Shown: positions 42,188-50,952 of the stretch, piece by piece | Numbering within the stretch: position 1 is the stretch's first letter | How the letters are laid out: each line of letters opens with the position of its first letter | Assembly (NCBI RefSeq): GCF_004886325.1 | Contig: NZ_QXFN01000003.1 | Coordinates: 682,001-746,000, forward strand | DNA: 64,000 bases | Direction of reading: 5' to 3' | Source of the DNA: Cellulomonas telluris | Lineage (GTDB): Bacteria > Actinomycetota > Actinomycetes > Actinomycetales > Cellulomonadaceae | Translations under genes and position numbers: made by a program | Notes under the pieces: generated by a model | Told to the model about the DNA's origin: nothing | The model's input: the letters and a program-made list of their open reading frames with translations, nothing else | The model's database searches: none

Positions 42188-43750
42188 GTGCGCCTGCCGT
42201 CCGTCGTCGTGCTCAGCGTGCCGCTGGCGCTCGCGCTCGTCGTCGCCTCGGGCGCGCCGGCGACCGCCGGTCCCGGCGAGGACGTGCTGCGGCCGGGGGA
42301 GACGCTCGCGGTCGGACAGGCGCTGCTCGCACCGGGAGGCGCGCACACCCTGGTCCTCGGCGCGAACGGCGCGCTCGGGCTGTACGGGCTCGACGGGACG
42401 GTGCGCTGGTCGTCCGGGCGCGGGGTGCCGGGGTCGGTGCTGCGCACGACGGAGGCGGGGGACGTCGAGGTGGTCGCCCCCGACGGTGCCGTCGTGTGGC
42501 GCACCGGGACGGCGGCGGCCGGCGGGACGCTGCGGCTGCAGGACGACGGGGACCTCGTCGTCCTGGACGCCGCCGGCGCGGTCGCGTGGCAGAGCGGCAC
42601 CGCGCAGCAGCCCGCGAGCCGGTCCGGCCCGCTGCGGCTCGAGGCCGGGGACGTGCTGTCCTCGCCGGACGGGCTGCACAACCTGTTCGTCCTGCCCGAC
42701 GTCGGCGTCCAGCTGATGGGACCGGACGGGACCGTCCGGTGGACACCCGGGGCCGGCGACGAGGACGCGACCGGGACGGCGCCGGCGGCGCCCGCGGTGG
42801 CGCTCGAGCTGCGGCGCGACGGGAACCTCGTCGCGGTCGACGAGGAGGGGCGCTGGCTGTGGCGCAGCCGCACCGCCGGGCAGGGCGGGACGACGCTGTC
42901 GCTGGGCGACGACGGGAACCTGGTGCTCCTCGACGACGAGGGGGCGCCCGTGTGGTCCTCGGGCACGCCGATCGGCCCGGCCGAGCTCCCGCCCGGCGCG
43001 GAGGTGTCCGGGGAGACGGCCCTCGGGTCCCCCTCGGGCCACCTGCGCGTGGGCGTCGAGGACGGCGCGCTCGTCGTCTCCTACGACGGCGAGCCGGTGT
43101 GGACGTCGCAGACCACGACGGGCGTGACCGCGCGCATGCAGGCGGACGGCGACCTGGTGCTCGTCGACGCGGCGGGGGCCCCGGTGTGGAGCACCGGGAC
43201 GCCCGGACGGGCCGGTGCCCGGCTGGTGCTCGAGGAGGCCGCGGTCGTGCTGGTCGGCCCCGTCGGGGAGGTCCTGTGGCAGGTCGCCGTGCCCCCCGAG
43301 AGCATCCCCACCGGCACGCAGCCGGCGGACTGCGACCTGGTCGACGGGCCGGTCGCGCAGGGCGACACGGTCGTCACGCGCAGCGGCATCCGCGTCCACC
43401 CGTGCCTGGCGGAGGCGGTCGACGCGCTCGTGGAGGCGGCGCGCGCCGACGGCGTGCAGCTGCGCGGCGGCGGATGGCGCAGCCCCGACCAGCAGATCGC
43501 CCTGCGCCGCGCGCACTGCGGACCGACGGACTGGCACGTGTACGAGGCGCCGGCGTCGTCCTGCTCGCCGAGCACCGCGCGGCCGGGATCGTCGCGGCAC
43601 GAGCGGGGCCTCGCGATCGACTTCACGCAGGGCGGGCGAACCCTCGGCTCGGGCTCCGCGGGGTACGCGTGGCTGGTCGAGCACGCGGAGGACTACGGCC
43701 TGCAGAACCTGCCCGGCGAGCCGTGGCACTGGAGCGTCGACGGCCACTGA
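42188..43750 (+). CDS. Secreted fusion of bulb-type lectin repeats and a VanY-like D,D-carboxypeptidase (M15)
   Basis: This is a 520-residue exported protein with a signal peptide (VVVLSVPLALALVVASGAP). Residues from about 35 to 380 hold repeated bulb-lectin units with the LRLQDDGDLVVLDAAGAVAW pattern, repeated as LELRRDGNLVAVDEEGRWLW, LSLGDDGNLVLLDDEGAPVW and MQADGDLVLVDAAGAPVW. These contain the QxDxNxVxY-like mannose-binding core in altered form. From about 405 the M15B peptidase shows RGGGWRSPDQQIALRRAHCG, SRHERGLAIDFTQGG (zinc His and Asp) and EPWHWSVDGH (final zinc His). It probably trims D-Ala from cell-wall peptides at sites chosen by the lectin part (inference). GGGGGAGGAAC precedes the GTG. 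Confidence 0.92.
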   Translation: MRLPSVVVLSVPLALALVVASGAPATAGPGEDVLRPGETLAVGQALLAPGGAHTLVLGANGALGLYGLDGTVRWSSGRGVPGSVLRTTEAGDVEVVAPDGAVVWRTGTAAAGGTLRLQDDGDLVVLDAAGAVAWQSGTAQQPASRSGPLRLEAGDVLSSPDGLHNLFVLPDVGVQLMGPDGTVRWTPGAGDEDATGTAPAAPAVALELRRDGNLVAVDEEGRWLWRSRTAGQGGTTLSLGDDGNLVLLDDEGAPVWSSGTPIGPAELPPGAEVSGETALGSPSGHLRVGVEDGALVVSYDGEPVWTSQTTTGVTARMQADGDLVLVDAAGAPVWSTGTPGRAGARLVLEEAAVVLVGPVGEVLWQVAVPPESIPTGTQPADCDLVDGPVAQGDTVVTRSGIRVHPCLAEAVDALVEAARADGVQLRGGGWRSPDQQIALRRAHCGPTDWHVYEAPASSCSPSTARPGSSRHERGLAIDFTQGGRTLGSGSAGYAWLVEHAEDYGLQNLPGEPWHWSVDGH

Positions 43751-43768
43751 CCGCCCTACCCTGGACCC

Positions 43769-44461
43769 GTGACATCCGACAGCCCCGCCCCGCTGACGGC
43801 CGTCGGCCAGGACTACCTCAAGGTCATCTGGGGTGCGCAGGAGTGGTCCGACGCGCCCGTCACGACCAAGCTGCTCGCTGCCCGGCTCGGGGTGGGCCCG
43901 TCGACGGTGTCGGAGACGGTCCGCCGGCTCGCGGACGCCGGTCTCGTCACGCACCGCCCGTACGGCGCGGTCGAGCTCACGGACGTCGGGCGTGCGCACG
44001 CGGTCGCCATGGTGCGCCGGCACCGGCTCATCGAGACGTACCTGGTGGAGAAGCTCGGGTACGCGTGGGACGAGGTGCACGACGAGGCCGAGGTGCTCGA
44101 GCACGCGGTCAGCGACCGGTTCGTCGAGCGCGTCGCGGAGCTGCTCGGCCACCCGGACCGGGACCCGCACGGGGACCCGATCCCCGGTCCGGACGGCTCG
44201 GTGCACCTGCCCGCGGCGCGGGTGATGTGGGAGGTCGAGCCGGGGGACTACGTCGTCGCGCGGATCTCGGACGCCGACCCCGAGCTGCTGCGGTACCTCG
44301 ACGACGTGGGGCTGGTGCTCGACGCCCGCGTGCGCCTCGACGAGCGCCGGGCGGTGACCGGCGTGGTCAGCGTCGCCATCGACGGCGCGCAGCCGGCCCG
44401 CGTCGAGCTGGGCGAGGTCGCGGCGAGCGCGATCTGGCTCGCCGCTCCGCTGCCCGCGTAG
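43769..44461 (+). CDS. DtxR/MntR-type metal-dependent transcriptional regulator
   Basis: This is a 230-residue regulator of the iron/manganese-dependent repressor family. The winged helix shows GQDYLKVIWGAQEWSDAPVT, LLAARLGVGPSTVSETVRRL and ADAGLVTH. The metal-binding and dimerisation domain has RRHRLIETYLVEKLGYAWDE followed by VHDEAEVLEHAVSDRFVERV, with the expected His, Glu and Cys-equivalent positions. An SH3-like domain (FeoA) closes the protein. The short form of Cys/Glu ligands suggests manganese sensing, but iron cannot be excluded. TACCCT at 43757-43762 lies 6 bases before the GTG. The MFS gene follows after 67 bases. Confidence 0.92.
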   Translation: MTSDSPAPLTAVGQDYLKVIWGAQEWSDAPVTTKLLAARLGVGPSTVSETVRRLADAGLVTHRPYGAVELTDVGRAHAVAMVRRHRLIETYLVEKLGYAWDEVHDEAEVLEHAVSDRFVERVAELLGHPDRDPHGDPIPGPDGSVHLPAARVMWEVEPGDYVVARISDADPELLRYLDDVGLVLDARVRLDERRAVTGVVSVAIDGAQPARVELGEVAASAIWLAAPLPA

Positions 44462-44528
44462 TCTGGGCCCATCCCCCCGAGCGGTCGACGGCGTCCCTCG
44501 GTCCCGCATCGAATCGATCCGAGGCCTC

Positions 44529-45773
44529 GTGACCGTCACCTCCGCACGCCCTGGGCCGCCCGCGTCCGCCGACGGGTCGCCCGCGCCGTCCGCCGGCGCC
44601 CGCACCGCGCTCTTGGCGCTGGCGCTGGGCGGGTTCGGCATCGGCACCACCGAGTTCGCCACGATGGGCCTGCTGCCCGAGATCGCGACCGACCTCGACG
44701 TCTCGATCCCCGTCGCCGGCCACGCGATCACCGCGTACGCGCTCGGCGTCGTGCTCGGCGCTCCGACGCTCGCCGCGCTCGGGGCCCGGCTGGACCGCCG
44801 CCGCCTGCTGCTCGTGCTCATGGCCGCCTTCACGGTCGGGAACGTGCTCGCGGCGTTCGCGCCGACCGCCGAGACGCTCGTGGCGGCCCGGTTCCTCGCG
44901 GGCCTGCCGCACGGCACCTTCTTCGGCGTGGGCGCGGTCGTCGGCACCGCCGTCGTCGGGCCCGAGCGCCGCGGCCGGGCGGTCGCCGCCATGATGGCGG
45001 GCCTCACGGTCGCGTGCGCCGTCGGGGTGCCGCTGTCCGCGGTCGTCGGCCACGCCGTCGGGTGGCGGTGGGCCTTCGTCGGCGTCGGCGTGCTCGGCCT
45101 CGTCACGCTCGTCGCCCTGCGCGCGTGGACGCCGTCGCTGCCGGCCGCCGCCGGCGCGACCGTGCGGGGCGAGCTCACGGCGCTGCGCAACGGACCGCTC
45201 TGGGTGGCCTTCGGGGCCGGCGCCGTCGGCTTCGGCGGCATGTTCGCCGTCTACTCGTACGTCAAGCCGCTGCTCACGGACGTCACCGGCCTCTCCGTGA
45301 CCGCCGTGCCGCTCGTGCTGGCCCTCTACGGCATCGGCATGACGGCCGGCACGCTGCTCGGCGGCCGGCTCGCCGACCGCTCCGTGCTCGGCACGGTGGT
45401 CGGCGGCATGGTCGCCACGATCGCGGTGCTCGTGCTCATCGCGCTGGTCGGCCCGTGGCCCGCGGCCGTGGTGCCCGCGCTCGTGCTGCTCGGGGTGACG
45501 TCGCAGGTGCTCGGCCTGGCGCTGCAGACCCGGCTCATGGACGTCTCGCCCGCGGCGCCCTCGCTGGGCGCGGCGCTGTGCCACTCCGCCCTGAACCTCG
45601 GCAACGCGGCCGGCGCGTTCCTCGGCGGGCTCGTCATCGCCGGCGGCTGGGGCCTGCTGGCCCCGGCGTGGGTGGGCGCGGGGCTGACCGCGCTCGGCCT
45701 CGTCGTCGTGCTCGTCGCGGGCCGCACCCCGGCGCCCGCCGCGGCGCCGGCCGTGGCCGCGGCCCGCGCCTGA
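44529..45773 (+). CDS. MFS transporter, DHA1 family (AraJ/drug efflux type)
   Basis: This is a 414-residue transporter with 12 predicted helices. Helix 1 carries LALGGFGIGTTEFATMGLLP, a signature of the AraJ/YdhP-like drug:H+ antiporters. Motif A in the 2-3 loop is GARLDRRRLLLVLM, and helix 5 has LTVACAVGVPLSAVVGHAVG. It probably exports a small metabolite or drug with protons. The start is a GTG at 44529. A TAGTCT hexamer at 44460-44465 suggests a transcript beginning near 44472 with a leader of about 55 bases. It may be controlled with or by the preceding DtxR-type gene, since they are close and collinear (inference). Confidence 0.92.
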   Translation: MTVTSARPGPPASADGSPAPSAGARTALLALALGGFGIGTTEFATMGLLPEIATDLDVSIPVAGHAITAYALGVVLGAPTLAALGARLDRRRLLLVLMAAFTVGNVLAAFAPTAETLVAARFLAGLPHGTFFGVGAVVGTAVVGPERRGRAVAAMMAGLTVACAVGVPLSAVVGHAVGWRWAFVGVGVLGLVTLVALRAWTPSLPAAAGATVRGELTALRNGPLWVAFGAGAVGFGGMFAVYSYVKPLLTDVTGLSVTAVPLVLALYGIGMTAGTLLGGRLADRSVLGTVVGGMVATIAVLVLIALVGPWPAAVVPALVLLGVTSQVLGLALQTRLMDVSPAAPSLGAALCHSALNLGNAAGAFLGGLVIAGGWGLLAPAWVGAGLTALGLVVVLVAGRTPAPAAAPAVAAARA

Positions 45774-45837
45774 CCGGCCGGCGCGCGCGTGCCGGCCGGT
45801 TGCCGGGGCGTCGGCGGGCGGGGGTAAGGTCGTCCCC

Positions 45838-45885
45838 GTGCTGGCGAGCACGTTCCTCCTTCGACGCCGCGGCGAGACCCTCTAG
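45838..45885 (+). CDS. Leucine-rich leader peptide of leuS
   Basis: This is a 15-codon frame, GTG to TAG, coding [15 protein letters not shown], with leucines at positions 2, 7, 8 and 15. TAAGGT at 45825-45830 lies 7 bases before the GTG, so the leader peptide would be the first thing on the message, itself leaderless. It ends 68 bases before the leuS ATG. A short Leu-rich reading frame in front of leucyl-tRNA synthetase, followed by alternative RNA stems, is the pattern of ribosome-mediated attenuation. Small-ORF calls carry risk, but the promoter spacing, the leucine content and the RNA pairings agree. Confidence 0.7.
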   Translation: MLASTFLLRRRGETL

Positions 45886-45944
45886 GCCGGTCACTCGTCG
45901 CGGTGTGCGTGGTGCCGGCTGACCCCCGACGAGACCCGCGGCGA
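45865..45944 (+). promoter_or_regulatory. Alternative RNA pairings in the leuS leader (attenuator)
   Basis: The segment CTCGTCGCGG (45894-45903) is complementary to two copies of CCGCGGCGA. One at 45867-45876 lies inside the leader-peptide codons (10 bp with one G-U). The other at 45936-45944 touches the AAGGA ribosome-binding site of leuS (9 bp with one G-U). Its first seven bases (45894-45900) can also pair with CGACGAG at 45927-45933. A further stem joins 45886-45894 and 45912-45919. These pairings exclude each other. Ribosome position on the leader peptide would decide which forms. Confidence 0.6.
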
Positions 45945-45953
45945 AGGACCACC

Positions 45954-48866
45954 ATGAGCCAGGCCCCCACGACCACCTCCGACGACGTCCCCTTCCGGTA
46001 CACCGCCGCGCTGGCCGAGCAGATCGAGCTGCGCTGGCAGGACGAGTGGGAGCGTCGCGGCACGTACTTCACGCCGAACCCGTCCGGTCACCTCACCGAC
46101 GGCGAGGGCAGGCACGCGGACCCCGCCGCGCGCCCGTTCTACGTGATGGACATGTTCCCGTACCCCTCGGGCGCGGGGCTGCACGTCGGCCACCCGCTGG
46201 GGTACATCGCCACGGACGTGGTCGGCCGGTACCGGCGCATGTGCGGCGACAACGTCCTGCACGCGCTGGCGTTCGACGCCTTCGGCCTGCCGGCCGAGCA
46301 GTACGCCGTGCAGACGGGGCAGCACCCGCGCACGACGACCGAGGCGAACATCGCGATCATGCAGCGCCAGCTGCGCCGCCTGGGCCTGGCCCACGACCCG
46401 CGCCGCTCGTTCGCGACCATCGACCCCGACTACGTCCGCTGGACGCAGTGGATCTTCCTGCAGATCTACGGCGCCTGGTACGACGAGGACGCGGTGCGCG
46501 CCGACGGCGGCCGCGGCCGCGCGCGCCCGGTCGCCGAGCTGGCCGAGGAGTACGCGTCGGGGGCCCGCCCGCTGCCCGCCGACGTCGAGGGCGTGACCCC
46601 CGGCGCCACGTGGGCGGACCTGGACGAGGCGACGCGCCGCCGCGTGGTCGACTCCCGCCGCCTGGCGTACCTGTCGCACACGCCGGTCAACTGGGCACCG
46701 GGCCTGGGCACCGTGCTGGCGAACGAGGAGGTCACCGCCGACGGCCGGTCCGAGCGCGGCAACTTCCCCGTGTTCCAGCGCAGCCTGCGCCAGTGGAACA
46801 TGCGGATCACGGCGTACGCCGACCGCCTGACCGACGACCTGGACCGCATCGACTGGCCCGAGAAGGTCAAGTCCATGCAGCGGCACTGGATCGGCCGGTC
46901 GACGGGCGCACGCGTGCGCTTCGCCGTGCAGGGCGGCAGCGAGGTCGAGGTGTTCACGACCCGGCCCGACACGCTGTTCGGCGCGACGTTCATGGTCGTG
47001 GCCCCCGAGCACCCGCTGCTCGACGAGGTGCCCGCCGCCTGGCCCGACGGCACCCACGACGTCTGGACCGGCGGGCACGCGTCCCCGGCGGACGCGGTCA
47101 CGGCGTACCGCGCCGAGGCGGCCGCGAAGACCGCGGTCGAGCGGCAGCAGGACGCGGGCCGCAAGACCGGCGTCTTCACCGGGCACCTGGCGGTCAACCC
47201 CGTCAACGGCGCGCTGCTGCCCGTCTTCACGGCCGACTACGTCCTCATGGGCTACGGCACGGGCGCGATCATGGCCGTCCCCGGCGGCGACGAGCGCGAC
47301 TTCGCGTTCGCCCAGGCGTTCGAGCTGCCGGTCGTCCACACGGTCGACGCCCCGGAGGGCGCCCCCGAGGGGGCGCGCACCGGCGACGGCGTGGTCATCA
47401 ACTCGGCCAACGACGAGATCGACCTCAACGGGCTGACGGTCGCCGAGGCCAAGGACCGGGTCGTCGCATGGCTGGCCGAGCGCGGCGCCGGGGAGAAGAC
47501 CGTCACGTACCGCCTGCGCGACTGGCTGTTCAGCCGGCAGCGGTACTGGGGCGAGCCGTTCCCGATCGTCTACGACGAGGACGACAACCCGATCGCGCTG
47601 CCCGAGTCCGCGCTGCCGGTCGAGCTGCCCGACGTGCCCGACTTCTCGCCGCGCACCTACGACCCCGACGACGCGGACTCGGAGCCGGAGCCCCCGCTGG
47701 GCCGCAACGAGGACTGGCTGTACGTCGAGCTCGACCTGGGCGACGGGCCGAGGCGCTACCGCCGCGACGCGAACACCATGCCGAACTGGGCGGGCTCGTG
47801 CTGGTACCACCTGCGGTACCTGGACCCGCGCGCCGAGGACGCGGTGGTCGACCCCGAGCTGGAGCAGTACTGGCTGGGCCCCGGCCACGGGCACCAGGAT
47901 GCGAGCTCGGTCGGCGGCGTCGACCTGTACGTCGGCGGCGTCGAGCACGCCGTGCTGCACCTGCTGTACGCGCGGTTCTGGCACAAGGTCCTGCACGACC
48001 TGGGTCACGTCCGCAGCGCCGAGCCGTTCCACACCCTGTTCAACCAGGGCTACATCCAGGCCTACGCCTACACCGACGAGCGGGGCGTGTACGTCCCCGC
48101 CGCCGAGGTCGTCGAGGACGAGGCGAGCCCCACCGGCTTCTCGTACGCGGGGGAGCCCGCCCACCGCGAGTACGGGAAGATCGGCAAGTCGCTGAAGAAC
48201 GTCGTCTCCCCGGACGAGATGTACGACGCGTACGGTGCCGACACGCTGCGCGTCTACGAGATGTCGATGGGCCCCCTGGACCTGTCGCGCCCCTGGGAGA
48301 CCCGCGCCGTCGTCGGTGCGCAGCGGTTCCTGCAGCGCCTGTGGCGCAACGTCGTGGACGAGCAGACCGGCGAGCTGGTGGTCTCCGAGGAGGCGCCCTC
48401 CACGGAGACGCTGCGCCTGCTGCACCGCACGGTCGCGGACGTGCGCGAGGACATGGAGGCGATGCGGATCAACACCGCGATCGCGAAGCTCATCGTCCTC
48501 AACAACCACCTGACGACGCTGGAGCGCGCCCCGCGGGCGGCGGTCGAGGCGCTCGTCACGATGGTCGCGCCGGTCGCGCCGCACATCGCGGACGAGCTGT
48601 GGCACCGCCTGGGCCACGAGCGGTCGGTCGTGCACGCGCGCTTCCCCGAGGCCGACCCCGCGTACCTGGTCGAGGACACGGTCACGTGCGTCCTGCAGGT
48701 CGCGGGCAAGGTGCGCGGCCGCGCCGAGGTGTCGCCCTCCGTGACCGAGGACGAGCTGCGTGCCCTCGCGCTGGCCGACGCCGGCGTGCAGCGCGCCCTC
48801 GACGGTCGCGACGTGCGCACGGTGATCGTGCGCGCGCCGAAGCTCGTCAACGTGGTGCCGGCCTGA
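45954..48866 (+). CDS. leuS: Leucyl-tRNA synthetase
   Basis: This is a 970-residue class I synthetase that charges tRNA-Leu. The HIGH motif sits in [20 protein letters not shown] near residue 70, and the KMSKS loop is [14 protein letters not shown] near residue 742. The editing (CP1) domain carries [20 protein letters not shown] and [21 protein letters not shown] roughly 35-residue insertion rich in Arg and Ala near 180 is usual in actinobacterial LeuS. The anticodon-binding and C-terminal tRNA-binding domains are present. The ATG follows GCGAAGGACC. A leader peptide and alternative stems lie upstream. The degV gene follows with a 4-base overlap. Confidence 0.98.
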   Translation: MSQAPTTTSDDVPFRYTAALAEQIELRWQDEWERRGTYFTPNPSGHLTDGEGRHADPAARPFYVMDMFPYPSGAGLHVGHPLGYIATDVVGRYRRMCGDNVLHALAFDAFGLPAEQYAVQTGQHPRTTTEANIAIMQRQLRRLGLAHDPRRSFATIDPDYVRWTQWIFLQIYGAWYDEDAVRADGGRGRARPVAELAEEYASGARPLPADVEGVTPGATWADLDEATRRRVVDSRRLAYLSHTPVNWAPGLGTVLANEEVTADGRSERGNFPVFQRSLRQWNMRITAYADRLTDDLDRIDWPEKVKSMQRHWIGRSTGARVRFAVQGGSEVEVFTTRPDTLFGATFMVVAPEHPLLDEVPAAWPDGTHDVWTGGHASPADAVTAYRAEAAAKTAVERQQDAGRKTGVFTGHLAVNPVNGALLPVFTADYVLMGYGTGAIMAVPGGDERDFAFAQAFELPVVHTVDAPEGAPEGARTGDGVVINSANDEIDLNGLTVAEAKDRVVAWLAERGAGEKTVTYRLRDWLFSRQRYWGEPFPIVYDEDDNPIALPESALPVELPDVPDFSPRTYDPDDADSEPEPPLGRNEDWLYVELDLGDGPRRYRRDANTMPNWAGSCWYHLRYLDPRAEDAVVDPELEQYWLGPGHGHQDASSVGGVDLYVGGVEHAVLHLLYARFWHKVLHDLGHVRSAEPFHTLFNQGYIQAYAYTDERGVYVPAAEVVEDEASPTGFSYAGEPAHREYGKIGKSLKNVVSPDEMYDAYGADTLRVYEMSMGPLDLSRPWETRAVVGAQRFLQRLWRNVVDEQTGELVVSEEAPSTETLRLLHRTVADVREDMEAMRINTAIAKLIVLNNHLTTLERAPRAAVEALVTMVAPVAPHIADELWHRLGHERSVVHARFPEADPAYLVEDTVTCVLQVAGKVRGRAEVSPSVTEDELRALALADAGVQRALDGRDVRTVIVRAPKLVNVVPA

Positions 48867-49819
48867 GCGCGGCGCCCGCACCGCACCCGCCGCGGGTCGC
48901 GGTCGTCACGGACTCGACGTCGGCCCTGCCGCCCGCCCTCGCGGCGGCGGCGGGGCTGACGGTCGTGCCTCTGGACGTGACGATCGACGGCGCCACGCAC
49001 GTCGAGGGCGTCGACGTCACCCCCGCGCAGCTGCTGAGCGCGCTGGAGCGCGGTGCGCGCGTGACGACGTCCCAGCCGCCGCCGTCGGCCTTCGCTGCGG
49101 CGTACGAGCGCGCCGCGGCCGCCGGCGCGCGGGAGATCGTCTCGGTGCACCTGTCCGGCGAGATGTCGGGCACGGTGCGTTCCGCGCGCACGGCCGCGAC
49201 CGTGAGCCCGGTCCCCGTGCGGGTCGTCGACTCCGGCACCGTCGCCCTCGGCCTGGGGTTCGCCGCGCTGGCCGCGGCGCGGGCGGCCGCGGTCCCCGAC
49301 GAGCCCGCCGGCGAGCCGGAGCGGGCACGGCGCCGCCGCCCCGCGCCCGCCCTGCCGGGCCGTCGGCGCCGGCCGGTCCCCGCGTGGCCGGACGTGACCC
49401 GGGTGGCGGAGACGGCCGCGGCCGTCGCCGCCTCCAGCCGCACCTGGTTCCTGGTGGAGTCGCTCGAGCACCTGCGGCGCGGCGGCCGGCTGAGCGCACC
49501 GGCCGCGGCCCTCGGCACGGTGCTGGGGCTGCGCCCGCTCCTCGCGGTGCACGAGGGACGCGTGGTCGTGGCCGACAAGGTGCGCACGCGGCGTGCCGCG
49601 CGCGAGCGCCTCGAGCAGGTCGCCGCCGCCGAGATCGCCGGGCGAGGGCGGGTGCGCCTCGGCGTGCACCACGCCGGTGACCCGGGCGTGGCGGAGGCGC
49701 TCGCCGAGCGGCTCTCCGCGCTGGGCGACACGGTCGAGACCGTGGTGGGCGACGCCGGCGCCGTGCTCGGTGCCCACGCCGGCCCCGGGCTGCTCGCGGT
49801 CGTCGTCGCCGACGCCTGA
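48863..49819 (+). CDS. DegV family fatty-acid-binding protein
   Basis: This 318-residue protein belongs to the DegV/FakB fold. The start region is [20 protein letters not shown], followed by [28 protein letters not shown] (the lipid-carboxylate-binding TSQP), [15 protein letters not shown] and [15 protein letters not shown]. FakB-type proteins present acyl chains for phosphorylation by a FakA kinase, which is not adjacent here. Between about 145 and 180 there is an Arg/Pro-rich insertion absent from typical members of about 280 residues. No ATG, GTG or TTG precedes the conserved N-terminus in this frame. The CTG at 48863, overlapping the leuS stop as CTGA, is the best start, which is unusual. 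Confidence 0.88.
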   Translation: MSAAPAPHPPRVAVVTDSTSALPPALAAAAGLTVVPLDVTIDGATHVEGVDVTPAQLLSALERGARVTTSQPPPSAFAAAYERAAAAGAREIVSVHLSGEMSGTVRSARTAATVSPVPVRVVDSGTVALGLGFAALAAARAAAVPDEPAGEPERARRRRPAPALPGRRRRPVPAWPDVTRVAETAAAVAASSRTWFLVESLEHLRRGGRLSAPAAALGTVLGLRPLLAVHEGRVVVADKVRTRRAARERLEQVAAAEIAGRGRVRLGVHHAGDPGVAEALAERLSALGDTVETVVGDAGAVLGAHAGPGLLAVVVADA

Positions 49820-49995
49820 CGGCTGCGCGGCGCACCGACGTCGCCGCCGGAGGGCAGCCGAACCGGCAGACCGGCGGGCGGCGCCGTCGCACGGTCGCGG
49901 CGCCCGCCCGACCACAGCCCCTGGCGCGCTCGGCTCCTCCACCGGGGCGCCCCGTCGTCCCTCGTGGGGCGGGCCGGCCCTCCTAACGTGCCGCC

Positions 49996-50952
49996 GTGCC
50001 TCCCCGCGACCGTCCGGCGCCCGCCGTCGCGCACCGCCTCTCCGTCCTCGCCGCGGGCGCGCCGCCGGCGCCGGCACCGCGCCCGCCCGACCCGACGCAC
50101 CACGCCCAGGTCCGCCCGCGGCTGCGCACGGCAGCCGACGAGCCGCCGCTGCCCGGCTGGACGCCCCGCGACCCGTCGCCGGTGCCGCGGCCCGAGCCGC
50201 CGGGACAGGCGGGTGCCGGTGCGCAGGAGGAGCCGGTGACCGTGCGGGCGCTGGCGCAGGCCGCCCGCCGGGCACGTGCGGACCGTCCGGCACCCCCGCC
50301 GGACGTCGGTGCCCCGCCTCGCGGGCGTCTGCGGTGGGCCGTCGCACCCCGCGCCGCCGCCGTCGCGGCGCTCGCGGTCGCCCTGCTGGCGGGTGCGGTC
50401 GCGCTGCGGGCGTCGACCGCACCCCGGGGCGCGCCGGTCGAGGTGCCGAGGCCCACGGCCTCCGCCGCCCCTGCCGCCCCTGCCGCTCCTGCCGCGCCGA
50501 CGCAGGCGCCGGCGGGACGCGTCGTGCTCCACGTCGTCGGCGCGGTGGGTGCGCCCGGGCTCGTCACCCTGCCCACCGACGCCCGCGTGGCGGACGCCGT
50601 GACCGCCGCCGGCGGTGCCGCCGCCGACGCGGACCTCGGCGCGCTCAACCTCGCGCGGACGGTCGTCGACGGCGAGCAGATCCAGGTGCCGCGAGCGGGG
50701 GAGGCGGCGCCGGCACCCGCGCCCGGGACGACCCACGGCGCCGGTGCGCCTGCCCCGGTCGCGGGCCTGCTCGACCTGAACTCGGCGGACGCCGCGGCCC
50801 TCGACGCGCTGCCGGGCGTCGGACCCGTGCTGGCCGAGCGCATCCTCGAGCGGCGCGCGCAGGCGCCCTTCACCTCCGTGGACGAGCTGGACGAGGTCAG
50901 CGGCATCGGCCCCGCCGTCCTCGAGCGTCTGCGTCCGCTGGTCCGGGTGTGA
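49996..50952 (+). CDS. comEA: ComEA family helix-hairpin-helix DNA-binding protein
   Basis: This 318-residue protein has a cytoplasmic Pro/Arg-rich N-terminus of about 110 residues and one membrane helix (AAAVAALAVALLAGAVAL). An Ala/Pro repeat linker follows, then a SLBB domain (VVLHVVGAVGAPGLVTLPTD), a second linker, and the C-terminal double helix-hairpin-helix LLDLNSADAAALDALPGVGP followed by VLAERILERR and VSGIGPAVLERL. It binds incoming double-stranded DNA at the cell surface and hands it to ComEC. TAACGT at 49984-49989 lies 6 bases before the GTG. The stop overlaps the comEC start as GTGA. Confidence 0.95.
   Translation: MPPRDRPAPAVAHRLSVLAAGAPPAPAPRPPDPTHHAQVRPRLRTAADEPPLPGWTPRDPSPVPRPEPPGQAGAGAQEEPVTVRALAQAARRARADRPAPPPDVGAPPRGRLRWAVAPRAAAVAALAVALLAGAVALRASTAPRGAPVEVPRPTASAAPAAPAAPAAPTQAPAGRVVLHVVGAVGAPGLVTLPTDARVADAVTAAGGAAADADLGALNLARTVVDGEQIQVPRAGEAAPAPAPGTTHGAGAPAPVAGLLDLNSADAAALDALPGVGPVLAERILERRAQAPFTSVDELDEVSGIGPAVLERLRPLVRV

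Noticed and set aside
50449-50520. Short tandem repeats (Ala-Pro codons in comEA) and similar runs in the phosphoesterase linker
   Set aside because: They are low-complexity linkers within proteins, not DNA repeats with an independent role.
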